From Apium graveolens (Eukaryota > Streptophyta > Magnoliopsida > Apiales > Apiaceae): a DNA stretch of 64,000 nt. The number at the start of each line of letters is the position of its first letter. The stretch's first letter is position 1. Location of the stretch: the NCBI RefSeq assembly GCF_009905375.1, contig NC_133655.1, forward strand, positions 39,100,055 to 39,164,054, read 5' to 3'. Shown piece by piece: positions 1 through 10,147 of the stretch. Under the pieces are notes generated by a model. That model had not been told where the DNA came from, did not search any database, and saw only the letters and a program-made list of their open reading frames with translations. Both the position numbers and the translations under genes were made by a program.

Positions 1-105
1 ACGTTCTATCTTTCTATTTTCTAATCCTAATCCCAACCCTCTATTCATTCCCGACATTCTAAGATTGTTTCAGTGACTTATAACCCGTGGCTCTGATGCC
101 AAACC
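1..105 (-). mobile_element. Leader of minus-strand gypsy element Gyp-1a (runs off the window)
   Basis: This is the start of the internal region of a minus-strand Ty3/gypsy element whose body lies to the left of the window. Its reverse complement matches the leader just after the LTR of Gyp-1c (about 57115-57205), including the stretch around 'gggtagagggttaggatta'. It contains the primer-binding site and no coding sequence. Confidence 0.75.
89..101 (-). other. Primer-binding site (initiator Met tRNA) of Gyp-1a
   Basis: The reverse complement reads TGGCATCAGAGCC, one base from the usual plant iMet primer site TGGTATCAGAGC. It lies four bases from the LTR end at 106. It sets the orientation: the adjacent LTR is the 5' LTR of a minus-strand element. 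Confidence 0.8.
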
Positions 106-3100
106 TGTAACGCCCTCCAAACCCGGGTCAGAAGTTTGGGGCTCATAACACACACACCACAATATATAAACCTGTATAAAAAATATAATTTGCATTGACC
201 CTTCTTTACACAACCACGGATCGCAACAGGTTAAAGTATGAAAAGAAGCCACAACCTTAACTTTTATTACATCGTACCAAATCCCAACTAGTTCAACTTA
301 CAATTGTGAATGTTATCGTTCTTAAAATCTTGTATAACTCATCTAAAATATAAAGATCCTGCTACTTGATCCAACTTAACATGGAATCCTAGCTCGTACA
401 CTGGACTGGGAATCCTCATTACCAATAATTTCATTTTCAACTATTGAAAACATAAAAAGGTTTGCAAGAGTGAGCTAACTAGCTCAGCAAGTCATAATAG
501 CAATAACTGGGGTTAAACAATAACCAATTAAAATGATTCAGAAGAATCAAGTTTTTGAATAAGCAATGATTAGAATTGGATATTCACTTTTCATTTAAAA
601 AAACCAAGGTTAGGCTGCTGGTCAGTCACGCACTAACCCCGAGCAAGGCTCCCAGCTTTGCTCTATATACTGGGTCCAAGGCACGCATTGGCCTATTATG
701 ACCACGAATCTGGTCTGAGCACGAATCTGGTCGACATTTATAAAACCATCCAATTCTAAAATAATTTAATATGATAACCAATGTAATTCAATAAACTGAA
801 ATATAAACAACATTTATCTTGAAGCATAGGGTGATTCACAATACCATGAAGGTATAACAAGGAATTCAAAAAGATTGGATTTCAATCAAGGAAAGAATCA
901 GAGAGTAGAAGACCAAGGGTTCAAGGGTTACAAGGATTGGTCTTCTGTTAAACAAGGAATAAGGGTTGGTATATCAAGCAATTTAATATCAGAAATCAAT
1001 ATGTGGTAGATATGTATTTGTAGAGTAGTAGCGTATGTGTTTGGCTCGTATCTAAGAATTCAATAATCAATGGTTTATGAAGAATAAGGCTAATGGCTCA
1101 AGATCAATAAGAATCAAGGTTCAAGGTTAAATAGTTTAAAGCGCTTGCAATATAAAACAAGAGTTATTTTGAATAATAACAACATGTTATGAGAAAGTTT
1201 GAAAGTATTTGTAATATATCTTGAAGAAAGGTTCAGAAGTACTTGCCTTATACATATGATTTCCACTTTACTTGTACTCATCTAACAGTTTTACTCATCA
1301 ACCACTTTCCTTCTCTTTCTATCCCTTGCTTCTATTTATCAATCACTCGCCTTCTCTTTCTATGCTTCAGTTCTATTTACTGATCACTGGCTTTCTATTC
1401 TATGCCTCGTTTACTCTACTCGGCATCACAAGTATCTATCAATATTCAAACTCATATTTTTCTAATCGTCACATAGACGTTATCAGCTTTTATCTATCCT
1501 TCGTTTCACCCAAATCTGATTTACGGATTGAAAGTTATGACTAAAACAGTCAAACAATAATCACATAGATATATAACACATCAATCAGATAGCACGTAGC
1601 ACATAGCATATAAGATATTCGATCAAAATAATTTTTCAAAGAAGATTAGGGGTCAAAATGATTTTCTAGGTATTTATTACGAATTTTTGAACATTTTTCG
1701 GAATTAAAACGGGACTCCGAATAAATTTATAATTAAATAACAGGGTTCGAATACCCGAATCTGGCTTTAAAATAATTTAATAATAATTATCGAGGCTTGA
1801 AAATAATTTAAAATAATATTTTAAAGCTCGAAAATATTTTTCAAAAATTTTAAATCAAAAATAAATAATTAAATCTAATTATTAGATCAATTAAAATTAA
1901 TTAATAATTAATTAATTAATAATTAATTAATCGATTATTTAAAATAATTAAAAACTAAATAAAATTAATTAATAAAATAATTTCTATTTATTTATGAATA
2001 AATAAATAATTAAAACAATTTTCTGAATTTAAAATAATTAAATAAACATTTTCTGAATTTTTAAATAATAAAAATATCATTTTAGAATAAAGTAAACAAC
2101 AATCCATTTTTTATAAAAAATATCAGTGATTAAAGTGTAAAAATGGATTTTAGAAACTGATCTAGGAATATTTTGGATTAAAACCGGGTCAAACCCCGGG
2201 TCAAAATTGACCCGAATGGGTCACCTAGTTTATCAAGAACACGGCGGCCGGTAACGAACTCCGACGAGGCTAATTCAGGCGATTCATGAATTGTTTGATT
2301 CGATTCTGCCCTTCAATCGATTCCCTAACACTGTAGTAGCTCAGATACAGTCTCACTTCAGTTTCACCACCCCTGGAACGTAGTTCTCGATGAACTCGCC
2401 ACTAACGTCGGGGAGTTCGAACGTTTTCCGGCGGTCATGATTCAGGTGTCCAAAAATGCAGATGGTTACATGAATCATGTTATTTTTACACGATCTATCG
2501 GTTAACGCAACTCAAACATACCCAGAATCAGCCGAATTGAAAATCCTAAATTTAAATTGAAATTATTCATGAATATAACCCTACTTCCATTTTTACAGAA
2601 TCAAACATCATTTTCTCTATGTTATTGAATCCTATTTTTGACATATAATATACCAAATTGACCAGAAAAATATTATCTGTACGATGGAATCATCAAATCA
2701 TATCAACAACATCAAGAACAAATTTTCATAATTTAATCCTTAATAAATTCAAAATAAAACATTTCAATAAGAAAAATACCTTGATTTCTGCATCAAAATA
2801 AATGGTAGATTCAGAAATAGGTTTTCGATATCGTCTCCGTTTGTGCGATTAATTTTCAAGAACGCGATATTAATTCGATGTTTTCTCTGTATTTTACGGG
2901 ATTTTACTGACTGGTTATGATTATACGAATAAAATGAAATAATAAAAGGGCTATATATTTATGGAATATTGGTTCGTGTTGGATTATTTTGGATCGATAA
3001 ATTAGTTACTTAGCCGCTAAGTAACTGCAAAAATGATCCGATTTGATACTCGTATTGGATAATTATCTTAATCGGGCTACTAATAAAACACTTTATACGA

Positions 3101-3595
3101 AAATAACGTAATAATATCTCGTTTTCCGAGAATACGGGTTTTGTTGATTCACCGAAATGATTATCGTATCGAAAATCTTGCGTCGGGCCGCGCACGGGTC
3201 AAACCGTAATCCGGATTGAAAAAGTCAAAACACGGAAAATGTCTAGAATTACAAGATTAGGTTAGGAAGGAGTTTTTGGAAGAATTTTGGTTTATAAAAA
3301 CGTAAAAACAGTCGAGGTTGGATGATTCCCGTCTTTATAAAATAATTTTGTAATTATTCAGAAAATAATTAAAAAAATTCATAAATCAATATAAAATCAT
3401 ATAACAGTCCAAATATTACCAAAATAATATTGTAATTATCTATATTTTATTTAGGTCATAATAAAATTAACATACTTATTCTTTACCACATATAAGCATC
3501 CACATATCTACACCAATCATCAGATAATTCACCAAAAATCACATAAAAATTATTTATTGATAAAAATAATTACACGCACTATCCCGGATATTACA
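106..3595 (-). repeat. 5' LTR of Gyp-1a (3.49 kb)
   Basis: On the minus strand it starts TGTAATATCC (3595) and ends GGGCGTTACA (106), so it has TG...CA ends. The ends and several inner blocks (for example 'aaaccaaggttaggctg' near 600 and the AT-rich tract near 1900) also occur in the LTRs at 31356-34789 and 54276-57098. It is clearly more diverged from those two than they are from each other, so it is a separate subfamily. The right edge abuts copia pol with no polypurine tract, as expected for the outer edge of a 5' LTR. The adjoining CTAGA (3596-3600) may be half of a target duplication whose partner is outside the window. The small ORFs inside look accidental. Confidence 0.85.
1297..1420. 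repeat. Tandem repeat, about 42 bp x 3, inside the Gyp-1a LTR
   Basis: Three successive units start near 1297, 1339 and 1381. They share a pyrimidine-rich core resembling 'ccttctctttctat', followed by 'ttctattta' and a 'atcac' stretch. The third unit is the most decayed. The repeat creates an accidental 90-codon reading frame at 1272-1544 that has no counterpart in the other Gyp-1 LTRs. Confidence 0.65.
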
Positions 3596-3597
3596 CT

Positions 3598-5228
3598 AGA
3601 GATCACCCATTTGAGCTAATAATTGGTGATGCATCTTCAAGATTGCAAACTAGGAAAACAACTCAAGAAGAATGTCTTTACAACAACTTTCTATCTCAGG
3701 AAGAGCCTAAAAAGGTAGAAGAAGTTCTTTTGGATCCTGATTGGGTTTTAGCTATGCAGGAGGAGCTAAACCAATTTAAAAGGAATAAAGTTTGGAAGCT
3801 GGTACCCAAGCCTAAAGGAAAGAATCCTATTGACACAAAGTGGGTATTCAGAAACAAGATGGATGAAAATGGCATAGTAGCCAGGAACAAAGCTAAATTG
3901 GTTGCTAAGGGCTACTGTCAACAAGAAGGAATAGATTTTGATGAGACATTTGCTCCTGTTGCAATACTTGAAGCCATAAGAATTTTTCTAGCCTATGCAG
4001 CCCATGCAAATTTCAAAGTCTATCAAATGGATGTTAAAAGTGCCAGTCTGAATGGAGATTTGGAGGAGGAAGTCTATATCAGTCAGCCTCCTGGTTTTGA
4101 AGATCCCAATTTTTCAGAATATGTCTACTATCCTTTGAAAACACTTTATGGACTAAAGCAAGCACCTAGAGCTTGGTATGACACTTTGTCAAAGTTTCTC
4201 TTAGAAAATCATTTCACAAGAGGTACCGTTGACAAAACTTTATTCTATAGAAATGTTAATGGCTCTGGTATACTTGTTCAAATTTACGTAGATGATATTA
4301 TATTTGGCTCTATAGATGAGAAACTTTGCAAAAAGTTTTCCAAATTGATGCAAAGTAAATATGAAATGAGAATGATGGGAGAACTAACTTACTTTCTTGG
4401 TTTACAAGTTAAGCAAGTTAGTGATGGAATATTCATTAATCAAACCAAACATATTTATGATCTTTTAAAGATGTTTGATCTAATGGATTGCACATCTATA
4501 AAAACTCCCATGTCAACTGCCACTAAACTTGAATTAAACACTACTGAAAAGTCTGTGGATATTTCAAGCTATAGAGGCATGGTTGGCTCACTTTTGTATT
4601 TAACAGCTAGTAGGACAAATATAATGTTTGCTACTTATCTTTGTGCTAGATTTTAGGCTAATCCTAGAGAATCTCATTTAGTTGCTATTAAGAGAATTTT
4701 CAGATATCTCAAAGGAACACCAAAACTTGGCATTTGGTATCCTAGAGATTCTGGTTTTGATCTAACTGGTTATTCAGATGCAGATTATGCAGGTTGTAAA
4801 ATTGATAGAAAGAGTACTACAAGAACCTGTCAATTTCTAGGAAATAAGCTAGTATCCTGGTTCAGTAAAAAGCCAAATTCAGTCTCTACTTTTACAGCTG
4901 AGGCTGAATATATTGCTGCTGGTAGCTGTTGTGCACATATTTTATGGATGAAAAATCAACTGTTGGACTATGGTCTACAGGTGAATAATATTCCCATTTT
5001 CTGTGATAACGCAAGTGCTATTACAATTACTGAAAATTTAATGCAGCATTCAAGGACCAAGCACATTGACATCAAGTACCACTTTATTAGAGAGCATGTT
5101 ATGAATGGTACTGTGGAACTTCATTTTGTTCCAAGTGAGAAGCAACTTGCAGACATCTTTACCAAGCCACTTGATGAATCCACCTTTACTAGTTGGTAAG
5201 TGAGTTAGGTATGCTTAATTACTCTTAA
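3598..5228 (+). pseudogene. Siv-1 pol fragment: reverse transcriptase and RNase H
   Basis: This is the 3' end of a copia polyprotein that would make cDNA from element RNA in virus-like particles. The frame opens directly at the Gyp-1a LTR edge and reads through the usual acidic stretch before RT. RT motifs are clear: [22 protein letters not shown] and the catalytic YVDDII (about 4288-4305). RNase H follows, with YSDADYAG, AEAEYIAAGSC, FCDNASA and the terminal block QLADIFTKPL. Two lesions inactivate it: an in-frame TAG at 4654-4656, most simply CAG to TAG, and a 1-base loss near 5193 that ends the frame early (TAA 5197). Without that loss the frame would stop at 5226-5228. No start codon applies because the 5' part of pol is missing. 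Confidence 0.85.
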
Positions 5229-5534
5229 TTTGTTTTGATGTCTAAGCAAATTGGAATGCAACCAGAATAAAATTTGATGTTTCTTGTCAAAGATGAAATT
5301 TTGGCTAAGTTAGAATTTACATCTCGATGGATGTTCATTATTCATTGAAAATGAATATTCGTTGAATTTCATTGTATCATCTGTTGAAATATCAAATATT
5401 ATTCTGGGTACTTTTAATCCTTTTCCGTCGAATTGCTCTCAATCTTAGCCGTTAAAACTAGGCATTATCCGTTGCATTTACTTACAACCTGTAAGTATAC
5501 TTCGATGGATAATCATTAGAATTTTGACAGTTTT
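5229..5534 (+). other. Siv-1 3' noncoding region
   Basis: This stretch follows the pol stop and has no coding potential. It repeats a short motif in variant forms: 'tcgatggat' (near 5328 and 5502), 'tcgttgaat' (near 5350), 'ctgttgaaat' and 'ccgttgcat'. It ends where the Siv-2 LTR begins; GTTTT (5530-5534) is the candidate target duplication of Siv-2, with the partner copy not in view. Confidence 0.55.
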
Positions 5535-5606
5535 TGTTAGATATATGTGAGATGTCATGTCTAATGTGTTTCATGTTTAGTTTTCAGATCTTAACAAACA
5601 GGAAAT

Positions 5607-5694
5607 ATCAGTACTTACTGAAATCAGCACTTACTGGAAGTCAGAACTTAAGGGTATCAGTATTTAAATTATCAGGAGATGGATATCAGAACTT
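5607..5694 (+). repeat. Array of six ATCAG-type motifs, about 16-bp period, in the Siv-2 LTR
   Basis: Motifs start at 5607 (ATCAGTACTT), 5623 (ATCAGCACTT), 5640 (GTCAGAACTT), 5656 (ATCAGTATTT), 5671 (ATCAGGAGAT) and 5685 (ATCAGAACTT). Spacing is 14-17 bp. The array is 200-280 bp upstream of the TATA box, where LTR enhancers usually lie. The reverse complement, AAGTTCTGAT or AAGTGCTGAT, recurs through the body of the element. Confidence 0.7.
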
Positions 5695-5890
5695 AAGTGC
5701 GGGAGGACGAACAATTAAGGAAAGGCTGATTGAAAGGAAAGAAGATCAAGACTAAATAAAGAAAAGATATGCATGGAGAAGATTTCTATGGAAAATAGAA
5801 GACTTGGAAAAGAAGATATCTAATTGATATATTTTAGAATACAGAATCATATTCAATATCAATTAGAGATTATCTTGTAACTGTGTAGCA

Positions 5891-5896
5891 TATAAA
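5891..5896 (+). promoter_or_regulatory. Probable TATA box of the Siv-2 LTR
   Basis: TATAAA occurs in 'gcatataaacacagac', about 236 bp before the LTR end. This is a plausible U3/R position for a copia LTR. The transcription start was not determined. Confidence 0.6.
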
Positions 5897-6129
5897 CACA
5901 GACATAGGGTTTACACTATATGTGTTATTATAATCGAAGTTATTATTTATTGTAACCCTAACAGCTCTCATGATAATTTGTTCATCACTGAGAGAGGACA
6001 GTTCCATATTGTAACAGAGTTTATTGTGTTGAATAAAATATGTTTTCTGTTACTTGAGTTCTTATATTCGATTTGATTGTGATAAACACTGTATTCAACC
6101 CCCTTGTACAGTGTGTGTGACCTAACAAG

Positions 6130-6141
6130 TGGTATCAGAGT
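6130..6141 (+). other. Primer-binding site of Siv-2
   Basis: TGGTATCAGAGT, matching the 3' end of plant initiator Met tRNA with one mismatch, begins three bases after the LTR. Confidence 0.85.
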
Positions 6142-6183
6142 AGATATGTTAACACACAAATAGTTTAAGATCCAAAAACAATC

Positions 6184-8498
6184 ATGTCTGAAGAAGAACA
6201 AACTCCAACCAAGCCCACCAAAACTGAAGAACCTCCAAAGACTCAAATCCATAGTCGATATGAGACTATTAGAGTTCCCATACTGAAACCATCTAAATAT
6301 CCCATATGGAAGGTGAGGATGTCTATGTTTCTGGAAGCTACTGATCCATAATACCTTGATAGAATCAATGAAGGACCACACAAGCCAACCAAACTCTCTG
6401 TTGTAGTTGCAGGTGAACAAGCAATGTCTGTACCAAAGGAGAAGAGTGATTACACTGCTGAAGATATCTCATCAATTGCTAAGGATGCTAAGGTACGACA
6501 CTTCTGCATAGTTCCATTGATAATGTAATGTGAAACAGGGTAATTAACTGCAAGACTGCAAAGGAGATATGGGATGCCTTGGAGACAAGATGCCAGGAAA
6601 CTGATTCAATTAAGAAGAATAAGAAGACTATACTTACTCAAGAGTATGAACACTTTGACTCAAAGCCTGATGAGTCATTAACTGGTTTGTATGACAGATT
6701 TGTCAAACTCTTGAATGATTTGTCATTAGTTGACAAGGAATATGATCTTGAAGATTCAAATCTTAAATTCCTATTAGCTCTTCCTGAATGTTGGGATTTG
6801 AAGGACACCACTATAAGAGACAACTATGCTCTTGAAGAAACAACTCTTGATGAAATTTATGGGATGCTCAAGACTCATGAACTTGAGATGGAACAAAGAA
6901 GCAAGAGAAATGGAAGAAAGTCAAGGACTGTTGCTCTTAAGGCTGAGGAGGAATCCCCCAAAGCAACTGCATCATGGAAAGGCAAGGGAAAAGCTCTCAT
7001 CACAAAGTATGATACTGAATCATCAAGTTCTGATACTGATGATGACTCAGAAACTGAAAGCTTACCTGAGATGGATCCTGATGAAGAGATGTTGAAGCTG
7101 TGTGCTCTTATGGTGAAAGAAATCACAAGGATTGCATACAGGATATTCAGAAAGGGAAAGAAGTCTTCCAGGAAAGGTGCAAGTTCTGATAAAAAGAGTT
7201 TCAGAAAATCTGAAGGCAAAGGAGGAAAGTCTGACAAAGGAGAATACACAAATGTCAAATGCTACAACTGTGATGAGAAAGGCCACATATCTCCTGATTG
7301 CAAAAAAGTGAGGAGTGACAAAGGAAAGGCTCTTGTCACAAAGAAGAAAAGCTTGACAGACACTTCAGATTCTGAAAGTGAGGTGAACTATGCCTTGATG
7401 GCAAATGTTGATGCTGTTGAGTTAAAGGTACCTTAAACTACTTATGCCTTTCATACTGATGATATTAATGAGTTGAGAAGATATCTTAAAACCATGTTCA
7501 TTATTTATAGAGATCAAACTTTAACCTGTGAAAGATTAACTTCTGAAAATCTTGCTTATAAAAAGAGGAATGATTATTTAGAAAAAGAGTTAGTCATGTT
7601 CCATCAAACTCAGAAAGATAGAGATGATGCTTTCTATGTTAGGGATGAAGTACTTAAAATGAATGAATCTCTAAAAACTGAGTTAGAAAAGGAAAGAGAG
7701 ATTATCAGGACTTGGACTAACTCTGGTAAAGCAACTCAGGATATTCTTAGTAGTGGAAACTGGAAAGAGGGCTTAGGTTATGGAGATGATAAGAATGATA
7801 AGGGAACTATAGAGATTGAGCCTATAGTTGTTAAACAAAAGCCAAAGGTAAATCCTATTAAGTTTATAGCTGTAAAGTCTAATATTGATAAATCAGAAGT
7901 TAAAGAGAAATTAACTTCTGACAAACCAAAACAGGGTAAGCCAACTGAAGTAAACATAGGCTTAATGACAAAAAAATAGCTTAAGCATAAGCTAAAAGAT
8001 GTTAAGAATGTAAACAAGGTAAAGCCACCTAGGAAAAATAGGAATGGAAAGGAAGGTATGAATAAAATTAATGATTATAATCCTGTTCCTAATGCTCCTA
8101 GAAAGAAATGTTATAACCGTGGAAATTCTAACCATCTGGATTCTTTTTACAGGAAAAATAAGAGCATAAACTCCTTACCTTCAAAGTCAGGAGTTAAGAG
8201 TCAGTCTGTTAGATATAGGCCACAAAATCCTTATTTTCATTGTGGTAGTTTATGGCATTCCATTTATACTTGTAAGGAATATCATAGTTTGTACTATGAT
8301 TATTATCAAATAAAACCTTCTTTAAAGAAAGTTAGCATTATTCCTTCTAGTGTAAGTTCTGATACAAAGTCTGATACTGTAAATGCTGATAAGAAAACTG
8401 TTAACATAAATTCTGATGCTAAATTTGCTGCAAATGTTAACAAACTTAATAAGGCCAAAGGATCCAAGCAAGTCTGGGTCCTTAAAACTAATCATTAG
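6184..8498 (+). pseudogene. gag: Siv-2 gag (capsid/nucleocapsid), broken
   Basis: gag would package element RNA in cytoplasmic particles. The start is the ATG at 6184, 43 bases after the primer site (reading MSEEEQTP), followed by a copia gag-type N-terminus (IPILKP-like, YPIWKVRM). A TAA at 6349-6351 replaces an expected Glu codon, and a frameshift near 6500 moves the reading into the frame that then runs from 6579. The capsid-type region follows (SLTGLYDRFVKLLNDL), then an acidic Ser-rich stretch and a CCHC zinc knuckle, CYNCDEKGHISPDC, near 7260. A coiled-coil-like region (near 7500-7730) and two degenerate knuckle-like motifs (near 8110 and 8240) follow. In-frame stops also lie at 7434-7436 and 7977-7979. 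TAG at 8496-8498 is probably the natural gag end, since pol continues in the same frame. Confidence 0.82.
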
Positions 8499-8510
8499 TG
8501 GTCTTTGTGA

Positions 8511-9755
8511 TTGCAGGGCAACAGGAAAAACATCCTAGTACTGGACAGTGGATGTTCAGGACATATGACTGGAAATAAAGCCCTGCTATCAGACTTTGTG
8601 GAGAAAGCTGGCCCAAGTGTTTCTTATGGAGATGGCAACATTGGAAAAACATTGGGATATGGCAATATTAATCTTGGGAATGTCATCATTAGAGAAGTAG
8701 CTCTGGTCTCAGGACTTAAACATAATCTGCTGAGTATAAGTCAAATCTGTGACAGAGGTTATCATGTTGATTTCTTTGAAGAACACTGTGAAATTGTAAG
8801 CAAATTTACAGGCAAAGTTGTTCTGAAAGGATACAGGCATGGTAACATTTATGAAGCCAAGCTTTCAAAAAGTACTGATGGTTCTGCAATCTGTCTGTTA
8901 AGTAGAGCATCAATTGAAGAAAGCTGGAATTGGCACAAGAAACTCTCACATTTAAATTTCAACAATATAAATGAACTAGTCAAGAAAGATCTTGTAAGAG
9001 GTTTACCAAAATCAGTATTTGCTCCTGCTGGCATTTGTGATTCCTGTCAAAAGGCAAAACAAAGAAAATCTTCATTCAAGAGCAAGACTGAATCTTCAAT
9101 TCTTGAGCCTTATCACCTACTACATGTTGATCTATTTGGTCCAGTGAATGTCATGTCTATTGCAAAGAAGAAATATGCTATGGTCATAGTGGATGAGTTC
9201 ACCAGATACATATGGGTGTATTTCTTGCACACAAAAAGTGAAACTACATATATTTTGATTTATCATGTCAAGCAACTGGATAAATTGGTCAAAGATTCTG
9301 TGAAGATCATAAGAAGTGATAATGACACTGAGTTCAAGAATTTGATCATGGAAGAGTTCTGCAAAGACCATGGAATAAAGCAGGAATTTTCTGCTCCTGG
9401 AACTCCATAATAAAATAGAGTTGTTGAAAGAAAAAATAGAACTCTTATTGAAGCTGCACGAACTATGCTTGATGAAGCAAAGTTGCCAACCTACTTTTGG
9501 GCTGAAGCTGTGCAGACTGCTTGTTTTACTCAGAATGCAACACTCATTAACAAGCATGGAAAAACACCATATGAGATGGTGACGAAAAAGAAGCCAAATC
9601 TGAAGTATTTTCATATATTTGGATGCAAGTGTTTTGTTCTTAAGACTCATCCGAAAAAGAAGCCAAATTTGATCTAAAAGCTGATGAAGGAATTTTTGTT
9701 GGATATCCACTTTCCACAAAAGCCTTCAGAGTCTACAATTTAAGAACAAGGGTTG
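8511..9755 (+). pseudogene. pol: Siv-2 pol, first part: protease and integrase
   Basis: The reading is in the gag frame just beyond the gag stop, which suggests stop readthrough, although a second stop (TGA, 8508-8510) also lies between. The aspartic protease motif LDSGCSGHMTG is near 8540. Integrase follows with its zinc finger (HKKLSHLNF ... CDSCQKAK, near 8935-9055) and core residues in VDLFGP (near 9127) and RSDNDTEF (near 9313), the second and third parts of a DDE core then continuing past the break. Two adjacent TAA codons (9408-9413) sit where relatives have two Gln codons. The frame continues in register (VVERKNRTL, YFWAEAV, FGCKCFV) until a frameshift near 9650, after which 'ADEGIFVGY' is read in another frame. 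The product is not functional. Confidence 0.85.
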
Positions 9756-9757
9756 TC

Positions 9758-10147
9758 ATGGAATCTATCAATGTCTCTTTTGATGATAAGAAGATTACAG
9801 GACTTGGAGATTTCAATGATCATGATCAGCTGAGATTTGAGAATGAAGTTTTAAATTCTGATACTGTAAATCCTGACAGTCTAAATCCTGACAGTCTAAA
9901 TCCTGATAGTGCAAACTCTGATGGATTAAACTCTGATGTTATTGAAACTGTGGTGACTACGCCAAAGGAAGATGCACCTGTGCAGAGGGAGCATACTGAA
10001 GATACAACCACATCTCAAGAAGCATCAGAACCTACAACAGGCTCTTCAAGTTCTGTTTCATCAAGTTCTGATGGGCCAAGTTCTGATAATTCTGGAAACT
10101 CAAGTGCTGATAATTCTGGAAACTCAAATTCTGAAGGATCCAACTAA
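9758..10147 (+). pseudogene. Siv-2 pol linker between integrase and RT (Asp/Ser/Asn-rich)
   Basis: After the end of integrase the frame encodes a low-complexity linker. It includes three near-identical 5-residue units (LNPDS, near 9878-9916) and a Ser/Gly/Asn-rich stretch with a repeated DNSGNS unit (near 10085-10130). This is typical of the variable spacer in Sirevirus pol. A TAA at 10145-10147 interrupts the frame, which continues in register afterwards. Confidence 0.7.

Larger units (their letters stand above)
3596..5534 (+). mobile_element. Siv-1: 3' fragment of a Sirevirus-like Ty1/copia element
   Basis: Only the RT-RNase H end of pol and the start of the 3' noncoding region remain. The left side is cut by the Gyp-1a LTR at 3595 and the right side by the Siv-2 LTR at 5535. 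The protein is close in sequence to Siv-2 pol but is a different subfamily. No LTR of its own is in the window, so it is probably the oldest layer at this end. Confidence 0.8.
5535..6127 (+). repeat. 5' LTR of Siv-2 (593 bp)
   Basis: It starts TGTTAG and ends CTAACA, a 6-bp inverted terminal repeat with TG...CA ends, three bases before the primer site. It contains a TATA box near 5891 and a 16-bp-period motif array near 5607-5694. No second copy is in the window. Confidence 0.82.

Noticed and set aside
1272..1544. 90-codon plus-strand frame rich in Phe, Ser and Leu
   Set aside because: It lies inside an LTR, is made by a pyrimidine-rich tandem repeat, and has no counterpart in sister LTRs.
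5968..6420. 150-codon minus-strand frame
   Set aside because: It is antisense to the Siv-2 LTR end, primer site and gag start, which are well supported on the plus strand.
6875..7286. Two overlapping minus-strand frames
   Set aside because: Antisense to the gag zinc-knuckle region; composition is that of a reversed Lys/Glu/Ser-rich frame.
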